Positions 61,487 through 64,000 of a DNA stretch of 64,000 nt are shown here, piece by piece. The notes below the pieces were generated by a model, which was not told where the DNA came from, ran no database searches, and worked only from the letters and a program-made list of their open reading frames with translations. This DNA comes from Dryococelus australis (Eukaryota; Arthropoda; Insecta; Phasmatodea; Phasmatidae), in contig CM057002.1 in NCBI GenBank assembly GCA_029891345.1, forward strand, positions 17,172,295-17,236,294, in the 5' to 3' direction. Within the stretch, counting starts at the first letter, position 1. The number at the start of each line of letters is the position of its first letter. Both the position numbers and the translations under genes were made by a program.

Positions 61487-64000
61487 ACCTATTATACATT
61501 TCAAAGCAAACACTAATCACACACTAATATGTGCAGTATTTCTAGTACTGTACTGTATGTAGTACAGTACATGATACTTCAACTGATATTTATGCTGCAC
61601 CGAGTGTAATGTAATTCATGGTGCATTGAGTATACCTGAGCCAGGCAGGTGGCTCAGAGCAATATGTGGTGCGTAAAGTGTGTGTGTGTGCATGCACATG
61701 GGTGCATTTGTGTGTGTCGCTTCCTCAATGTGCCTCATATAGACACGTCTTTGGAATGACAGAGCAAGTTGAAAATTGCACTTTTACACACACACACACA
61801 CACACACACAAAACTATAAAAATTTATGAAATGTTAAATTTTTTTGTAAACATTGAAACACTTTATATGAAAAAAAGTAAGATAAGTTAAACTGTGACTT
61901 CCTTGAAAATGTCTTCATTATTGTTTGTATATTCACATTAACAGTGAAAATATTTTTATCTAAATTTAAAGCTTAACGGACATAATGTTTCTACACTCAT
62001 CACTGGAATGCTGCGAATACGTTAATAAATAATGAATTATGAAATAACTCCAAAAAAATTAGTTGCAAAATATATAAACAAATCACAACACTTGCCTGTT
62101 TTTTTAAATACATGCCTAGATTGTTTCATGAACAATTATTTGTTTTAATAAAAAAAAAAACATTTTATTTACACATTTGCACGTGTGTTTTGAAGGTAAA
62201 AAACAACATGGCACTGATTTTGTCATTTTGTGTTTATGCTAACATCCCCGCTATATACGAAATACCAAATACTTCACTATTTTTGTATCCAAAATGGTTA
62301 CATGATCATTTTGTCAACAGAAGCTGTCATTTTGAACACTGTCTGAATAAGTACAATCAGATACGTGCTTCAACTGGGGGAAATGGATGACTCGTGCAAG
62401 TCTCTGCGACAGGCTGGCAGTTTAGAGAGATAAACTTCAGCTATGCTGCACAGCGATATAGTAAAGTGAGCAGTTTTGAATGCCCTCTCATTTGGAATAA
62501 TAGTCAATAAATATATTTGATTTTAACCTTACACGTTAACTCCCGAGTGTGGTGAAATATACACACTGTGTTTATTACTTTTATGGCAATCTTTATTTAA
62601 AAAGCTTGTTAAAGGATAAAGTTTGGGGTGTCAAAATATCAATTTTTCTCGATTCCAATTGCGAAACCATTTACTCGATTCCGATACCACAAATTAAGAT
62701 GTAGGGATTATTAACATATGCCTACAGTCAATGCATCATTTTGAAATTTTGTTTTATATGTCAATGTACAGACAGAAATATGAAAACAAACCCAGGAAAG
62801 CTTTTCTGATCTGCTAAGTTAATTTCGTATATTTATGTAAAATTCAGAATAATCTAATTAGTAGATGCAAGAAATGGATTTTTTATTATTATTTTTCAAC
62901 ACAAATGTGTATTTTATAGTTCTGGATGTATTCAAAAAATCACTTCTTATCTAGGGACACTTATTGAAGGGCAATCATAGTGAACATTTTTTTAAAGCAG
63001 TAATTATTTAAAAGGTTCAAATTTTAAAATACAGTATAATTTTGGTAAATTCACAAGCAATTTTTCTGAAAACTCAAAGAAGTTTGAAAAATGATAATTT
63101 CCAATAAAAAAATTTTACTGTGAAGGAATTTTGAGATACATACTAGTGGTGTGCGGGAATAGAATTTTGCCATTGGAAAAAATTTTGGCGGGAAACTTAA
63201 ATTTCCGTGGGAATTTGGGAAAAATATCTTAAGTTAGGTAAAGACATTTGTGGGTTTTTAGTCCTAGTGAATAACATTCTATCAGGACTTATTCCACTAA
63301 AACAAAACATAAATACACAATAATGACTGTATGTGCTAAAAATTAGATTTGAACTAGAAAAGTCTTAGTGTTCCATATTTTTATACACTTGTTTTTGCAC
63401 TATGAATTAATCGTCTGAATTTGGAGCACTTCTTTATAAAATACTTGCTTCAATTTTAATAGGAAAATCCTTATAATAATTTTTAAATAACATAAGAATT
63501 GGTCTTATGACATGAAAAACAAAAATTTCACTTTAAATTTGTTTGAAAACATTGCCTTTGTGTTTTCAGTGTGCTACTATTTTCTTTATAATTTAATAGT
63601 GTCTACTAAGGAACTTTTGCATTATTCATTCTTTTTTTGGTAATAAAATGTGTGTATATTGACACAAATGTACTCAAATTAACTTTCACTGGAAGTTTTA
63701 ATGTCCGTAAACACAGTTACGCTTCTAATCACATAGTGCAACTGCAATCAAAACCAAGTCGCATCGGGCAGGTTATGAATTCTTCATACAGAATCTGTGT
63801 GCTAACAAGGCTAATACTCTATCAATAACAAGGTTACAAGTATCTAAGAAAATTAATTATATTTCTCTCATAGAAGATTAGCTACGTTTGGAGTTTGTCA
63901 ACGTCTCTGCGATAACAAGTGAGCACAGCACACAATTAAAAACAAACACATTCTGAATGAAAAAAAAGGCAATTTGTTGGCGTGCTACGAATAGTTTTAA
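61487..64000. other. AT-rich, nothing recognised
   Basis: (GT)n at about 61,678-61,690 and (CA)n at 61,786-61,810, with T- and A-rich sequence beyond. No domain or repeat copy of the elements above was found. Confidence 0.4.

Overview
This window looks like a stretch of a large, AT-rich, transposon-laden animal genome. It is most likely from an arthropod, probably an insect, though the sequence alone does not fix the species. There are no bacterial operons, rRNA or tRNA genes. Coding material is almost entirely the remains of mobile and virus-like elements, set among long (TA)n and (GA)n microsatellites, minisatellites and dispersed repeats. Two or three short segments could be host exons. 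The clearest is a hemopexin-like exon at 43,980-44,254.

The dominant content is two decayed copies of one Polinton/Maverick-type element (the endogenous form of adintovirus-like DNA viruses). Copy 1 occupies about 1-11,710 and is cut by the left window edge. In order it carries the PolB C-terminus (+), hairpins, a minor-capsid-like gene (-), a packaging ATPase (+), two Bro-N genes (+), a chromodomain integrase (-), a fibre-like gene (-), an adenovirus-type protease (-), a small glycine/alanine-rich protein (-), a phospholipase-A2-like protein (-), an accessory gene (-) and a capsid-like gene (+). Copy 2 occupies about 44,537-51,900 and has the same late-gene block inverted, but its integrase lies next to the capsid gene instead. 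Every gene carries at least one stop, frameshift, insertion or active-site change, so both copies are fossils.

A third, more GC-rich and separate polymerase gene lies at 15,440-18,780: a zinc-finger-headed Polinton-type PolB that breaks off before polymerase motif C. A Merlin-like (IS1016/ISXO2) DNA transposon lies at about 21,120-23,790. Its two ends carry short motifs in opposite orientation and its left 1.5 kb is built of several degenerate tandem repeats. A 5'-truncated LINE (Jockey/CR1-like, -) lies at about 29,265-31,760 beside a tRNA-type SINE (28,880-29,215).

Other repeats include a roughly 2-kb dispersed repeat present twice in direct orientation (39,985-42,007 and 59,385-61,486), a nearly perfect 175-bp tandem duplication (59,121-59,470), a perfect 39-bp inverted repeat separated by a TA array (36,299-36,459) and a 12-15-bp minisatellite (24,840-25,130). 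A 1.85-kb insertion with TG...CA ends and CTAG duplications splits the second Bro-N gene of copy 1. The remaining sequence is AT-rich and shows no recognisable gene.
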